Shown: positions 23,385 to 34,319 of the stretch, one piece after another | Layout: each line of letters begins with the position of its first letter | Numbering within the stretch: the first letter of the stretch is position 1 | NCBI RefSeq assembly: GCF_964656455.1 | Contig: NC_135719.1 | Coordinates: forward strand, 10,085,163 to 10,149,162 | Reading direction: 5' to 3' | Length of the DNA: 64,000 nt | Source of the DNA: Halichoerus grypus | Lineage: Eukaryota > Chordata > Mammalia > Carnivora > Phocidae | Made by a program: the position numbers and the translations under genes | Notes under the pieces: generated by a model | What the model was told of the DNA's origin: nothing | Databases searched by the model: none | Seen by the model: the letters and a program-made list of their open reading frames with translations, nothing else

Positions 23385-23620
23385 TTCCTTCCTTTCTCCC
23401 TGTCTCTCTTCCCCCCTTCCCCCCTTCCTCCTTTCCTTCCTCCTTTCCTTTCCTTTCCCCTCCTTTCCTTTCCTTTCCCCTCCTTTCCTTTCCTTTCCCC
23501 TCCTTTCCTTTCCTTTCCTTTCCTCTCCTTTCCTTTCCCTTCCTTTCCTTTCCTTCCCCCCTTTCCCCCTCCTTTCCCTTCCCTTCCTTTCCTTTCCTTT
23601 CTTTCTCTTTTTCCCTTTTC

Positions 23621-23676
<56 letters not shown>

Positions 23677-23684
23677 TTTCTTTT

Positions 23685-23728
<44 letters not shown>

Positions 23729-23736
23729 TTCTTTCT

Positions 23737-23788
<52 letters not shown>

Positions 23789-23906
23789 TTCTTCTTTCTT
23801 TCTTTCTCCATCTGTCCATCCATCCATCCATCCATCCATCCATCTGTATGTCCATCTGTCTGTCTGTCTATCCATCCATCCATCCATCCATCCATCCATC
23901 CATCCA
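23385..23906. repeat. Compound pyrimidine microsatellite
   Basis: Three phases follow each other: CCTTT/CCCCT mixtures (23430-23610), nearly pure (CTTT)n (23611-23806) and (CCAT)n with CTGT variants (23808-23905). All cytosine/thymine except the last phase. Long frames on both strands across it are products of the repeat and not genes. It lies inside antisense L1, directly right of MER20. Confidence 0.98.
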
Positions 23907-24574
23907 GCTAGCTTTGGTTTTCAGCAGTTTGATTACAATGTATCTGGTCATGGTTTTCTTTGAACTTATCTTACTTGAGTTTCACTGAATGTCTCAAATC
24001 TGCAAATTTATGTTCTACATATTTGGGATGTATTCAGCCATTATTTGTTCAAATATTTTCTTTCCTGCCTTAGTCTCTTTCTCCTTTCTTTTTGAGACTC
24101 CAGTGACATGGATTTTAGACCTTTGGATTTTGTTCCCCGGGTCCCTGAAACCCTGTTAATTTTTTTTCAATTTTTGTTCTGCTTTTGTTCACATTAGAAA
24201 ATTTCTGTTGATAAATCTTCAAGTTCATTGATCTTTCTTGAGTCATCATTCTTCCGTTAAACTCATCTAGGGAATTTTTAATTTCAGTTATTATATTTTT
24301 CAGTTCTAAAATTTCTACTATTTTTTGTAGTTTCTACATCTTTGCTAAAAATCTCTCTCTTTCCATTTATTTAAAGAGAGTTTGCCTTTACTTCACAGAA
24401 CATGGCTACAGTGGCTGTTTTAAAGTCTTTGTGTGATAATGTCAACATCTGGTTCACCTCTGGGTTGGCATCTGTTGACTTTTCCTTGAGAGTAGATACG
24501 ATTTTCCAAGTGTTTTGTGGAGTAATTTTATTTTATTTTTCCCCTCCTCTTCCCCTATGTTGAGTAATTTTAAA

Positions 24575-25035
24575 TGGTGTATCAGTTTCCTATTGCTGAT
24601 ATAACAAATTACCACACATTTAATGGTTTTAAAAAACCACAAATTTATTCTCTTATAGTCCTGGAGATCAGAAGTCTAAAATTAAGGACTTGTCAGGGCT
24701 GCATTCCTTCTGGAGGCTTCAAAGAAGACATTTCTTATGGTCCCTGTATTCCTTGGCTTATGGTTCCTTTGTCCATCTTCAAAATATATCACTTTGACTT
24801 CTGGTTTTATCATCATATCTCCGATTTGTTTGGTCCTAATCTTCCTGCTCCTTTGATGTAAGGACCCTTGTGACTACATTGAACCCAACCAGACAATCCA
24901 GGATAATCTCCCCCATTTTAAGATCCTTAACTTCCTCACGTTGGTTAAATCCCTTTTAATATATTCATAGGTTCTGGGAATTAGGACATGGACATCTTCT
25001 GGGGGGACATTATTCAGCCTATTCCAAATTGCATC
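24575..25035 (-). repeat. Ancient interspersed repeat inside antisense L1
   Basis: Begins TTTCCTATTGCTGATATAAC, followed by AAATTACCACACATTTAATG, and has CCTGGAGATCAGAAGTCTAA and TTCCTTCTGGAGGCTTCAAA; it ends near GGGGGGACATTATTCAGCC. It is related in wording to the reverse of the repeat at 11229-11600. Old, non-coding, family uncertain. Confidence 0.6.
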
Positions 25036-25103
25036 CTGTACATAGTAAATAGTGTGTTTATGAGACCCTGGGTTCTATTAAAATCTTCTGGAGAATGTGG
25101 GAT

Positions 25104-25139
25104 TTTTGTTGTTGTTGTTATTATTATTATTATTATTTT
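25104..25139. repeat. (GTT)n/(ATT)n microsatellite
   Basis: Short trinucleotide run, GTT units then ATT units, in antisense L1. Confidence 0.9.
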
Positions 25140-26339
25140 TAAAGCAGGTAACCAATTCAGTAAGGCTCATATTGCAAGTCCTGCATTCTGTAGGCTCTGG
25201 TTCCAATGCCAATTTTATTTTCAAAGTATTTGTATTGCTATTTGGGGCTGCCCACTCAGGGGCCAGTCTGGGCTCTGTGGGATGGTCCATGCTATAGCTC
25301 AGTGATCAGGTTTTGTCTTCCTGCTTTGGGAAATTCTATACATGGGCGGCTTAAGAGTGAGCCTAGGGATTTCATCCTTAAATTTAGAGGATAGCTTTTG
25401 CCAACCTATTCCAATTGGTGATTGCTTCCATACTTTTTTGATTCTCTGGCTAAAAGTCTGGGGTTTCATTCTTTCTGCCTAGTTCCACAATTCATGTGAA
25501 CACGTCCACCTTAGGGTGAAACAGGGGGACAAAAGAGAGAGAGAAAAAACAGTGGGGTGTCTCCCACACTCTGCATCAGAGAGGTTCTTTCCTTCAGTCG
25601 AAGAACAGGATTTTTTCCTGAGTTTTTGGTGCCTCTGTGGCCGAAGCTGTTGCCACTACTATAAGGAGTTCATGACTGGGGCTTGCTTGGGGCAGAGCCA
25701 GGAGAAGTAAACAGAAGAAAAAAATATGCGGATACCGCCCCATCCTCTGTCTTATTGGGCCTCCCTTTCTGGTTTTCTGGCCAAAAAAGGGAAAATTTCT
25801 CCTGGGGAATTTTTTTTTTTTTTCTGTCTGTGCCTGCTGTGTAGTTCTGGGATTTGGGCTGCCCTGGGGTCCAAGCTGGAGAATTGAGTTAAAAAATTAA
25901 ACCAGGAAACTTACGGCTGTATTGGTTGTTCTTTGACTTTTGACTTTCCTCCCCAGCATGCTTGCTATTATTTGCTTTTTACAATTCTTACAGAGTTGTT
26001 TTATCTAGCTTGTCCAGAGATTTAAGCTGCAACCAGTGGGAGAGATAGAGCAGAGTGTACTCATTCCATCTTCCCCAGAACTGGAAGTCCTAGCTAGATT
26101 ATTAATAATATAAATGACGACATGGCTATGGCTTTAGATAAGAAAGTGAAATACATCATCAGTCTTGGCCATGGTGATTCATCTTATCTGCAGGAAGAAC
26201 TTATACTGAATTCTCCTAGTTATTCCTGGGGCAGATTATTGGTACTTTTTAAACAACCCCAGTAAATATTTGTGGCTCATTTGATGTCTGTAGGTTACTC
26301 TGTCTTTTTGCATATAAACTACTCATCATCATCATCCTG

Positions 26340-26450
26340 AATACTTTCTTCTTTGTCATCAGTTCCTGAGTGCTTACTATGTTCCAGGGCCCATGCAAGG
26401 GCTTTGCATATATCATATATTGTACATCTTTGAAATAGCCCCATCAGTGT
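26340..26450 (-). repeat. MIR fragment, antisense
   Basis: GTGCTTACTATGTTCCAGGG and GCTTTGCATATATCATATAT resemble the reversed MIR 3' part. Confidence 0.5.
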
Positions 26451-26499
26451 ATATTTTTGCAGATGTTCCAGGCTTGGGTTTGTGCAATAATGGCTTCTT

Positions 26500-26615
26500 T
26501 AAGAACCTGGACTACATCTATTTTATTCTCCTGCACGTACTCAGAACTTAGCCCAGTACCTGGCCCACGGTAGTTGCTCAGTAATTATCTGTCCAGTGAA
26601 TGGATGGATGCAGGA
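26500..26615 (+). repeat. LINE-2 3' end fragment
   Basis: CATCTATTTTATTCTCCTGC, CCAGTACCTGGCCCACGGTA and GTAGTTGCTCAGTAATTATC match the last part of L2 on the plus strand. Confidence 0.65.
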
Positions 26616-26734
26616 CCACCCTTGACCCAAACACTGCTTTAGAGGCTATTTAAGGAGAATTTAGGACATGCTTCTTTTTCCTTGCTGCAGCTGAGGGGAA
26701 AGACCCTTTCAAAGAAATATATCTGTTTTGCTCT

Positions 26735-27060
26735 TCATCTGTTAACTCAATGAATATGTGCATCAGGCAGCAAGCATTCTGGCTGCTGTGGATACAGTAG
26801 GGAAAGGCAGGTGGGACCCCAGCCCTGTGGAACTTACATTTCAGTGTGTGAGACAGACAACAAACAAAATAACTGATACACAAATGAGATAATTTCAGGT
26901 GGTAGTAAGTGACATGAAGAAATAAGATAGGGTAATGGATAGACCCTGGGGATGTGGGGCTACTTTAGTTAGGGTGGTCGGGGTGGGGTGTGGGGGGGAT
27001 GCTCTGAGAGGTCACATGTGAACTGAATTGTGAGAAAGGAAAGGTCAGACATTCATTCAT
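26735..27060 (-). repeat. LINE-2, antisense
   Basis: GGATACAGTAGGGAAAGGCA, GGAACTTACATTTCAGTGTG, GACAGACAACAAACAAAATA and the G-rich TTAGGGTGGTCGGGG follow the reversed L2 3' end. The young L1 lies just to the right. Confidence 0.75.
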
Positions 27061-27155
27061 CTGCCGGTCACACACCAGCCTGGAGTTTTCCTCTTGCTTA
27101 AAATGCCATTGTTTTCACTGGGAAAATTAGTAGTGTACATAAGACTGAAGGAGAA

Positions 27156-28775
27156 TAGAGAGCCCAGAAATGGACCCTCAACTTTATGGTCAACTAATCT
27201 TTGACAAAGCAGGAAAGAATGTCCAATGGAAAAAAGACAGTCTCTTCAACAAATGGTGTCGGGAAAATTAGACAGCCACATGCAGAAGAATGAAACTGGA
27301 CTATTTCCTATACTACACACAAAAATAGACTCCAAATGGTTGAAAGACCTCAATGTGAGACAGGAGTCCATCAAAATCCTAAAGGACAACACAGGCAGCA
27401 ACCTCTTCGACCTCAGCCGCAGCAACTTCTTCCTAGCAACATCGCCAAAGGCAAGGGAAGCAAGGGCAAAAATGAACTATTGGGACTTCATCAAGATAAA
27501 AAGCTTTTGCACAGCAAAAGAAACAGTCAACAAAACCAAAAGACAACCGACAGAATGGGAGAAGATATTTGCAAATGACATATCAGATAAAGGGCTAGTA
27601 TCCAAAATCTATAAAGAACTTCTTAAACTCAACACCCAAAGAACAAATGATCCAATCAAGAAATGGGCAGAAGACATGAACAGACATTTCAGCAAAGAAG
27701 ACATCCAAATGGCCAACAGACACATGAAAAAGTGCTCAGCATCACTCGGCATCAGGGACATCCAAATCAAAACCTCAATGAGATATCACCTCACACCAGT
27801 CAGAATGGCTAAAATTAACAAGTCAGGAAATGACAGATGTTGGTGGGATGTGGAGAAAGGGGAACCCTCCTACACTGTTGGTGGGAATGCAAGCTGGTGC
27901 AGCCACTCTGGAAGACAGTATGGAGATTCCTCAAAAAGTTGAAAATAGAGCTACCATACAATCCAGCAGTTGCACTACTGGGTATTTACCCCAAAGATAC
28001 AAATGTAGGGATCTGAAGGGGTATGTGCACCCCGATGTTTATAGCAGCAATATCCACAATAGCCAAACTGTGGAAAGAGCCAAGATGTCCATCGACAGAT
28101 GAATGGATAAAGAAGAGGTGGTATATATATACAATGGAATATTATGCAGACATCAAAAAGAATGAGATCTTGCCATTTGCAACAACGTGGATGGAACTGG
28201 AGGGTGTTAGGCTGAGCGAAATAAGTCAATCAGAGAAAGGCATGTATCATATGACCTCACTGATATGAGGAATTCTTAATCTCAGGAAACAAACTGAGGG
28301 TTGCTGGAGTGGGGGGTGGAGTGGGAGGGATGGGGTGGCTGGATGATAGACCTTGGGGAGGGCACGTGCTATGGTGAGCGCTGTGAATTGTGTAAGACTG
28401 ATGAATCACAGACCTGTACCTCTGAAACAAGTAATATATTATATGTTTAAAAAAAGAAGAAGAAGAAGAAGATAGCAGGAAGGGAAGAATTAAGGGGGGG
28501 ATATCGTAGGGGGAGACGAACCATGAGAGACTATGGACTCTGAAAAACAAACTGAGGGTTCTAGAGGGGAGGAGGGTGGGGGATGGGTTGGCCTGGTGGT
28601 GGGTATTAAGGAGGGCACGTTCTGCATGGAGCACTGGGTGTTATGCACAAACAATGAATCATGGAACACTACATCAAAAACTAATGATGTAATGTATGGT
28701 GATTAACATAACATAATAAAAAAATTAACAAGGCCAACTGAATGGCCTAGGAGATATGCAAAAAAAAAAAGAAAA
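27156..28775 (+). mobile_element. Young carnivore L1, 5'-truncated, dead
   Basis: This is the 3' 1.6 kb of a LINE-1. Bases 27226-27942 keep an open frame matching the C-terminal part of ORF2 (the reverse transcriptase-endonuclease protein), with the typical [18 protein letters not shown] and [13 protein letters not shown] segments. The frame is broken after the CWWDVEKGE region, and the ORF2 end resumes in another frame at about 28023-28268 (MFIAAISTIAK, WYIYTMEYYADIKKNEI), so it cannot encode a working protein. The 3' UTR follows at 28260-28720 with G-rich stretches, a (GAA)n patch at 28452-28470 and AATAAA near 28713. A perfect 15-bp target duplication, AAGACTGAAGGAGAA, lies at 27141-27155 and 28776-28790. 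About 33 bp of non-L1 sequence separates the first A-run from a second terminal A-run. Confidence 0.92.
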
Positions 28776-29053
28776 AAGACTGAAGGAGAAATAGTTAAAT
28801 TCAATGGAAGAGAATCAGTTACTGTCGTATTGTTGAAGGTGTCTTGGAGACCATCCAATGACTTGTGTTAGTTCAGTGGGATTTTTTTTTTTCCTGATCA
28901 TCAAAGGTTAATTTAAAAAATTACTGATTTAATTTCTCTCCCTAAGTCTATATTTTCAGTTTCACCACCAAAAATCAAAACAAACAACAACAAAAAACCC
29001 CAAAACCTTAATTAGTTAAGTAGATTTCTCATGGGGTTGCAGTTCCAGTCAAA

Positions 29054-29116
29054 GTTTATAAATAAATACACCCAACATGGGGCTCAAACTCATGACCCCA
29101 AGATCAAGAGTCGCAT
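29054..29116 (-). mobile_element. Can-SINE fragment of 63 bp with intact TSD
   Basis: Only the middle of an older SINE type remains (GGGGCTCAAACTCATGACCC, AGATCAAGAGTCGCATGC), lacking the head. Even so, it is bracketed by a perfect 15-bp duplication, GCAGTTCCAGTCAAA, at 29039-29053 and 29117-29131. It therefore integrated as a 5'-truncated copy. Confidence 0.8.
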
Positions 29117-29210
29117 GCAGTTCCAGTCAAAAGACGGACATTTGACTATGTTTTTTTACATTATTTGTGTTGCCTTATTATAGGTAAACATGTTGGCTTG
29201 TTAGAACTTT

Positions 29211-29328
29211 ATTTATTTATTTTTAATGAAAAAAAATTTTTTTTGAACTCATGACCATGAGATGATCAAGACCTGAGCTGAGATCAAGAGTAGGACACTT
29301 AACTCAGTGAAACACCCAGGCACCCAGT
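29211..29328 (-). mobile_element. Old Can-SINE
   Basis: Decayed reverse-complement SINE with ATTTATTTATTTTT on the left, then GAGATGATCAAGACCTGAGC and AAACACCCAGGCACCC on the right. An imperfect flanking repeat, GTTAGA(A/G)CTTT, suggests the target duplication. Confidence 0.8.
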
Positions 29329-29554
29329 ATGTTAGAGCTTTTTAAAATTAAAAAGAACCTTATACCAACTTGATTAAAAATACATTAATCTAACTATCCT
29401 TGCCCATAAGGTCAAAGATTTTCTCTTAGGTTTATCATTGTATTTTCTGAAACCAAAATAGTGCTTGGCACTGAGTAAGTACTTGATACTTGTCAAGTGA
29501 ATACATGCTTTCCAATTTAACAGAATAATAAAGGTTTTATTAAAACCAACAAAA

Positions 29555-29779
29555 GGGGGTGCCTAGGTGGCTCAGTCCATTAAGCCTCTGACTCCTGACT
29601 CTTGGTTTCAGCTCAGGTCCTGATCTCAGGGTCATGAGATAGAGCTCCGAGTCAGGGTCTGTGTTCAGCGGGGAGTCTGCTTGAATATTCTCTTTCCCTC
29701 TCCCTCTCCCCTTCCCCCTACTCCTACTCCCTCTTTCTCTCAAAATAAATAAATAAATAAATAAATCTTTTTAAAAAAT
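29555..29779 (+). mobile_element. Can-SINE
   Basis: Plus-strand SINE with head GGGGTGCCTAGGTGGCTCAG, a CT-rich middle and an (AAAT)n tail at 29744-29765. Imperfect flanks, AAAAC(C/T)AACAA, at 29542-29552 and 29780-29790 look like the target duplication. Confidence 0.9.
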
Positions 29780-29914
29780 AAAACTAACAAGAGTATATTA
29801 GTACTCAGGTTTTTTTGGTGGCTGTTTGACAGTGAAGTTTGAATACTACATACCTTGTAATTAAGAAGTTTGTGAGCTCCCAAATAAATACTGTCCCCTC
29901 CCCTGGTCATTGTG

Positions 29915-30110
29915 GACTCACTCTGTGCCAGGCACTTTTACACATTTAAATCCTCACAACTCTGCCATTTTGCAGATGAGAAAACTGTGGCTAAGAGAGG
30001 TCAAGTTTAAGGTCATGCAGCTGGTTGGTGGCAGAACCAGAATTTGGGTCTCAGTAAGTTTGGATCTGAAACCCGTGCTCTGAACTGTTGTTCTGTGCAA
30101 AGGCAAGAAA
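29915..30110 (-). repeat. MIR element, antisense
   Basis: CTCTGTGCCAGGCACTTTTA, TTTTGCAGATGAGAAAACTG, TAAGGTCATGCAGCTGGTTG and AACCCGTGCTCTGAACTG are reversed MIR. Confidence 0.8.
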
Positions 30111-30149
30111 GCGTGGGGATCATGGTCTCGAGGTCTCAAGGTCTCTGAA

Positions 30150-30335
30150 GCTGGGCTGCCTGGCGTTTAAGTCAGGGCTCTGCTGTGTGACCTTGGGCAA
30201 GGGGCTAGACCTCTCTGTGCCTCAGTTTCATCCCTTCTAAAATGGAGATAAGACTCATACCCACATAATAGGGTTGTTAAGATAATTAAATAAGTTTCTA
30301 TGTAAAACAAATAGTAAGTTCGCAAGTGTCACTTC
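30150..30335 (+). repeat. MIR element
   Basis: GCTGTGTGACCTTGGGCAAG, TGTGCCTCAGTTTCATCCCT and ATAGGGTTGTTAAGATAATT follow MIR. It lies 40 bp from another MIR in the opposite direction. Confidence 0.85.
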
Positions 30336-30914
30336 TTATCATTATTTCTGAGCACAGGAAGTTTAGGTATGTGGTCTTCTGAGCGGGTGCAAAGTGCCAG
30401 GCTGGTGGTTTACATGGTCTTGATCATCGGGGCTAGGCTGCCGAAATTTCTGCCGTTGCTTCTGCAGTCTGGCAACAGCCCTATGAATCGACTGCAGTTG
30501 TTATCAGACACTTTACACTTGCCTGGTCTGCTGGTTTGGGTCGTGTGTCAAGTTGGCAGCTCATTTTCCCAGAGCAGTTGGTTGGAATGGGACTCTGAGG
30601 CTGTGCCTATAGTCATAAAACACACAGACCCGGCTAAAATGGTCATCATCTTTCCTCGTGATGCGTATGGATTGCTGCGGCTTTATTGATCAGGCAGCAA
30701 TCTCTTGTTCTCACGAAAAGCCCTGTGCTTATCCCACAGAGACCAGTTCCGCTGTTTTGTGCTTTCTTTTTTTTTGACATTTTGACAAAGTCTGCGAATT
30801 AACAATGTTCCAGGGAGTGTTTTGAAGTGGTTGTGGCTGTTTATGAATCTATCTTGCTCTGTGGATCAAAAACTGAGATGACTGAAGATTATTATTGCCT
30901 CCTTGATCCACTCC

Positions 30915-31440
30915 CTCCCTGTGTCAGTTGCAGAATCATCTTTCTGGAACACCAATCTGATTGTGTCACTATTTTGCTTAAAAATCTTCAGTGGTGAAGG
31001 AAACTTTGGGGATGATAGAAATATTGATGGTCATGATTGTGGTGGTGATTATGTATAAAAATTCATCAAACTAAATTAACATCACATCGTTAAAATTTGT
31101 GCAGTATACTATATGTAAATTACATCTCAATAAAATAAAAGTAACCAGGAGCAGATAAAAACCCAAACTCCTTTGGTGCTCATTCAGGGCACTCTTCTGC
31201 CTGGCCACAGTGTCTTTCCAGACTCCTTTCTTGCCACTCTGCTTCCCTGTCCCCAGCGCTGTAGCCACGCACCTTTCCTTGCCTGTCATACCCGCACACA
31301 AGCCCAAACATTTGCATGTGCTGTTTCTTCTTCTAGGAAAACTCTTCTCTGTCCTCCCCTCCCTTTCTTTCAAGATCTCCTATGTGCTAGGCTCTCTGGA
31401 TCCCACTGAACAAGTCTATTACCTCCCCTCATAAGGCATT
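30915..31440 (+). repeat. LINE-2, interrupted by L1 tail
   Basis: ATTGTGTCACTATTTTGCTT before the L1 tail, and GCACTCTTCTGCCTGGCCAC, CATTTGCATGTGCTGTTTCT and TCTTTCAAGATCTCCTATGT after it, follow L2 ORF2 C-terminal order on the plus strand. Confidence 0.7.
31003..31146 (+). mobile_element. Old L1 tail nested in L2
   Basis: Text such as AAAATTTGTGCAGTATACTA followed by ACATCTCAATAAAATAAAAG is the usual end of an old L1 3' UTR. L2 sequence lies directly before (30915-31000) and after (31155-31440), so this piece was inserted into the L2. Confidence 0.6.
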
Positions 31441-31639
31441 TCTGTCCCCACTGGGTCTTTTCTTTTTCTTCTTCTGGAACATGGGATCTTTAGAACAGAA
31501 GGAAAGGAGGGAGACAGGGGCAGATAGGAGGGCCTGGATATAGGCAGGCTGATGTAAATAAGATTCCCCAAAGCTTCTGCTTTGTGGCTTCTTCTAAGAA
31601 GCCTCCTGTTCTCCCTCCAACAGCAGAAGCAGGAGAGCA

Positions 31640-31868
31640 GAGTGGTTAAGAGTTTGGACTCTGAAGACAGTCTGTGGAGGTTCCCAGCTCTTGTCCTTAC
31701 TAGCTGTGTGACTTTGGGCAAGTTACTTAACCTCTCTGTACCTCAGTTTTATATCTATAAGATAATGAAGACAATGATAGTTTTCTACCCCAGAGGATCA
31801 AGTGGATTAATACATGTCAAGTACTAAACACAATATCTGGCTCGTAATAAAGGCTATTTAAGTATTGA
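31640..31868 (+). repeat. MIR element, well kept
   Basis: AGAGTGGTTAAGAGTTTGGA, CTAGCTGTGTGACTTTGGGC, AACCTCTCTGTACCTCAGTT and GATTAATACATGTCAAGTAC follow MIR over its whole length. Confidence 0.9.
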
Positions 31869-31869
31869 T

Positions 31870-32395
31870 ATTATTATTCTTGCCCACCAAAGATACTGAG
31901 ATGAGTAAGAGCCCACCTTGAAGGAACATTTTTTCCTGGTGAAGTTCAGACAATCAAATGAGCAAGTCAATACCAAGGTGATACCACATTGTAATAGTTG
32001 CTATGAAAGGAACAAAGAAGGTAAGGTGCTAGGCAGTAATTGTTTTTGTGGGCAAGAAGAACTTTTTGGCTGGTGTGGTGGGGCCTCTATGAAGGGAGTT
32101 ACTTAGCCTAAGTGCTAAGAAGGAGCCCGGCATGCAAAGACTACAGGAGAGGTATTCCAGGAAGACAGAATAGCAAGTAAAAAAGCCCCATGGTGGCACG
32201 AGTGTGGTGTGTTTGAAGAACAGAAAGGAGCTCCTGGGGCTGGAGCACAGGGGGGCTGGGAGATGGGGCCATAGGACTGGCAGAGGCTTTGTCATGCAGG
32301 CATGTACCAGCTGTGCAAGAAGGTTGAATTTGATTTTAACTATGTGGGAAGCCACTGGAGAGTCTTAAGCAGGTCTGATCCTACCAGAACATTGA
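31870..32395 (-). repeat. LINE-2, antisense
   Basis: The plus strand reads reversed L2: AGAGGTATTCCAGGAAGACA, GAAGGTTGAATTTGATTTTA, GGGAAGCCACTGGAGAGTCT, TTAAGCAGGTCTGATC. Non-coding. Confidence 0.75.
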
Positions 32396-33187
32396 ATACT
32401 TTCCATTTCCAGCGGAAGCCAGATCAGGAACACTGTCTTCTGGGTTATTCCCTGCAAAGGTTCTCCCATGCTGGTATGATAATACTGTTTCCTCCAATAG
32501 ACTGACCCACCCAGGCCTGCCCTGTTCTCAGTGCTCTCTCAGCCCACCTCTTTGTCCCCCAACCCATCGAAACTGACCCAGCCTGTGTCCACACCCTCAT
32601 GAACTTCCTAAACAACTGTCCAGCTCCAGCCTGGGTGAAATATTTCCAATCTCTTCCAAATGACTGAAAGTTCTTTAGCAGGAAACCCGACAGAGGAAGT
32701 GCAGGTATGCATAGGGGAGTATTTCCAACAATGGAATTAGTCATCCTGCAAGCCAGCTAGGGGAAAATGTTGAGCAAAAGGGCCATTCTTTGTGGCTCTC
32801 TCAGATCTGGCCATGCCTCTGATGTGCGAGCTTCTTCCTTGGGACACCCTCTCAGTATTTTGATGTGGGTTTGCCTTGATCTTACCTGTCTGAGGATTTC
32901 CACCTCATCCCTGGCATCTTGGTCTCAGTGTATATTGAGAGCCACTGCAAAAGGTCCTCAAACCAAGCCAGCTACTGCCTATCTGAGAAAATACACTCAA
33001 TTGTCGTCTCCCCTGATTCTTTAGCCATTTAGTATCCTATTAGTATCTATTTCTGGCTGGAAATTGAATGTTGAAGGCTGTGTTATCATTTAGTTTAGTG
33101 GGCTTTGACTTAAAGCCAAAGGCCACATTCTCCCAATAGTTTAAGCCCCTGCACTATCCCATCCTACCTTCCTTTACCTTCCCACTC
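32396..33187. other. No gene recognised
   Basis: Unique DNA between L2 and a short SINE; two overlapping frames of 99 and 85 codons without motifs. Confidence 0.5.
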
Positions 33188-33203
33188 AATAACATTCTTT
33201 TTT

Positions 33204-33312
33204 AAAAAAAAGATTTTATTTTTAGGTAATCTCCACACCCAAATGGGGCTCAAATTTATAAGCCTGAGATCAAGAGTCCCTTGCTCTACTGACAGAGCCA
33301 GCCAGGCACCCC
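33204..33312 (-). mobile_element. Short, tRNA-only Can-SINE
   Basis: A 109-bp reverse-complement copy without the CT-rich middle: AAAAGATTTTATTTTTAGGT, GAGATCAAGAGTCCCTTGCT, and the head GAGCCAGCCAGGCACCCC. Near-identical flanks, AATAA(C/T)ATTCTT, lie at 33188-33199 and 33313-33324. Confidence 0.88.
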
Positions 33313-33324
33313 AATAATATTCTT

Positions 33325-34029
33325 CATTAACGGGATCTAGCATGCATAAAGCTGCTGGCTAGCTCGGGCAGTTTATAATTCAGGGAACACCCCTTGGAGG
33401 GAATTTTAATTCGGGGGCAAATGAAATCTTACTGTAGTGATACAGAGGAAAAACTTTTTCTAAAATAGCTCTCCAACTTTGTGGCATTTCTATGTAGCTC
33501 ATTAAAAGGTGGTTCAGGCCACTCTTGGATGGGCCAGTCTTTCAACATTGAGCCTTCTGAGCCTACTGGCATCCCCAGCATGGGATTCAGCTTGAGTTGT
33601 AGACAGTGAGAGAAAGGAAGGTAAGCTTCCACCCAGCTGTCTTGATCTGGAGGTGAGGGAAACATTGCCCATCCTGTAGTTCATAGAAGAGATGAAAGAA
33701 GAGGTGGATGGCCATGCAGTTCTTTGAGTTCATTGTGTCAGAGAAGGTGAGCATGATGATGGGGTGATGTCTCTAGAGCATGGATGTGGGAAGTCTTCTC
33801 TATCAGCCCTGTAGGGGAGCACATTTCAGACACATGAATATGTAGTGAGATTTCTTGACATGAATGAGGCAAGTCTGTTGAAGAGTAACTTTCCAACAAA
33901 GTATTTGTCATACTGAAATGTAACGTGATTTCCTCCCCCATCTCTCCCACTGGTGAAAGAAAAGTAAAAATTCCATATCACTGATGTGTCCCAAGCTGAT
34001 CTACTGGGTGTTTTAAGTAAAGGAAAGAG
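33325..34029. other. No gene recognised
   Basis: Unique DNA between a SINE and a MIR; nothing else supported. Confidence 0.5.
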
Positions 34030-34265
34030 AACAAACATTTCCTTATTTCCTAGTAAGTGCTGACATTTTATGGGCATGATCTGGTTTACCTCTCTCCTTA
34101 TCCTCGTAATGTAGGTTCTACCTACCTGCACACTTGACAGATAAGGAATCTATCATGTAGAAAGTTTAAGCCATTTGCCCAGGGTCATGTGGCTAAGAAA
34201 TAGAGGTCAGGATTCAAAATCTCATGTTTCTGACTCCTGAGACCACCAATTTCCACTTCCCTACT
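34030..34265 (-). repeat. MIR element, antisense
   Basis: TTTACCTCTCTCCTTATCCT, GACAGATAAGGAATCTATCA, TTTGCCCAGGGTCATGTGGC and CAGGATTCAAAATCTCATGT are reversed MIR. Confidence 0.8.
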
Positions 34266-34319
34266 GCCAATGGGCACTCTGGCAAGTTGTTTTCATGCTC
34301 AAGGATTTTGGGGGGCTTT

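Larger units (their letters stand above)
21415..26090 (-). mobile_element. Ancient L1 (L1M-type) in antisense, heavily interrupted
   Basis: Antisense text of an old L1 5'/internal region runs through 21415-21600, 22660-23140, 23907-24570 and 25036-26090. Recognisable pieces are CATCCCTGAAGGATTTTTTC, TTTTCAGCAGTTTGATTACA and TTTTTAATTTCAGTTATTAT. No frame is open. Between these blocks lie two SINEs, a Tigger element, MER20, a pyrimidine microsatellite and another old repeat, all younger than the L1. A poly(T) run sits at 25809-25822. Confidence 0.65.

Noticed and set aside
23271..23988. Open frames of 178-237 codons on both strands
   Set aside because: They translate the pyrimidine/purine microsatellite (Lys-Glu-Arg or Ser-Phe-Leu repeats) and arise on both strands at once. 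No gene.
27226..28268. L1 ORF2 frames as an active protein
   Set aside because: Only the C-terminal part is present and the frame is broken between the two segments.
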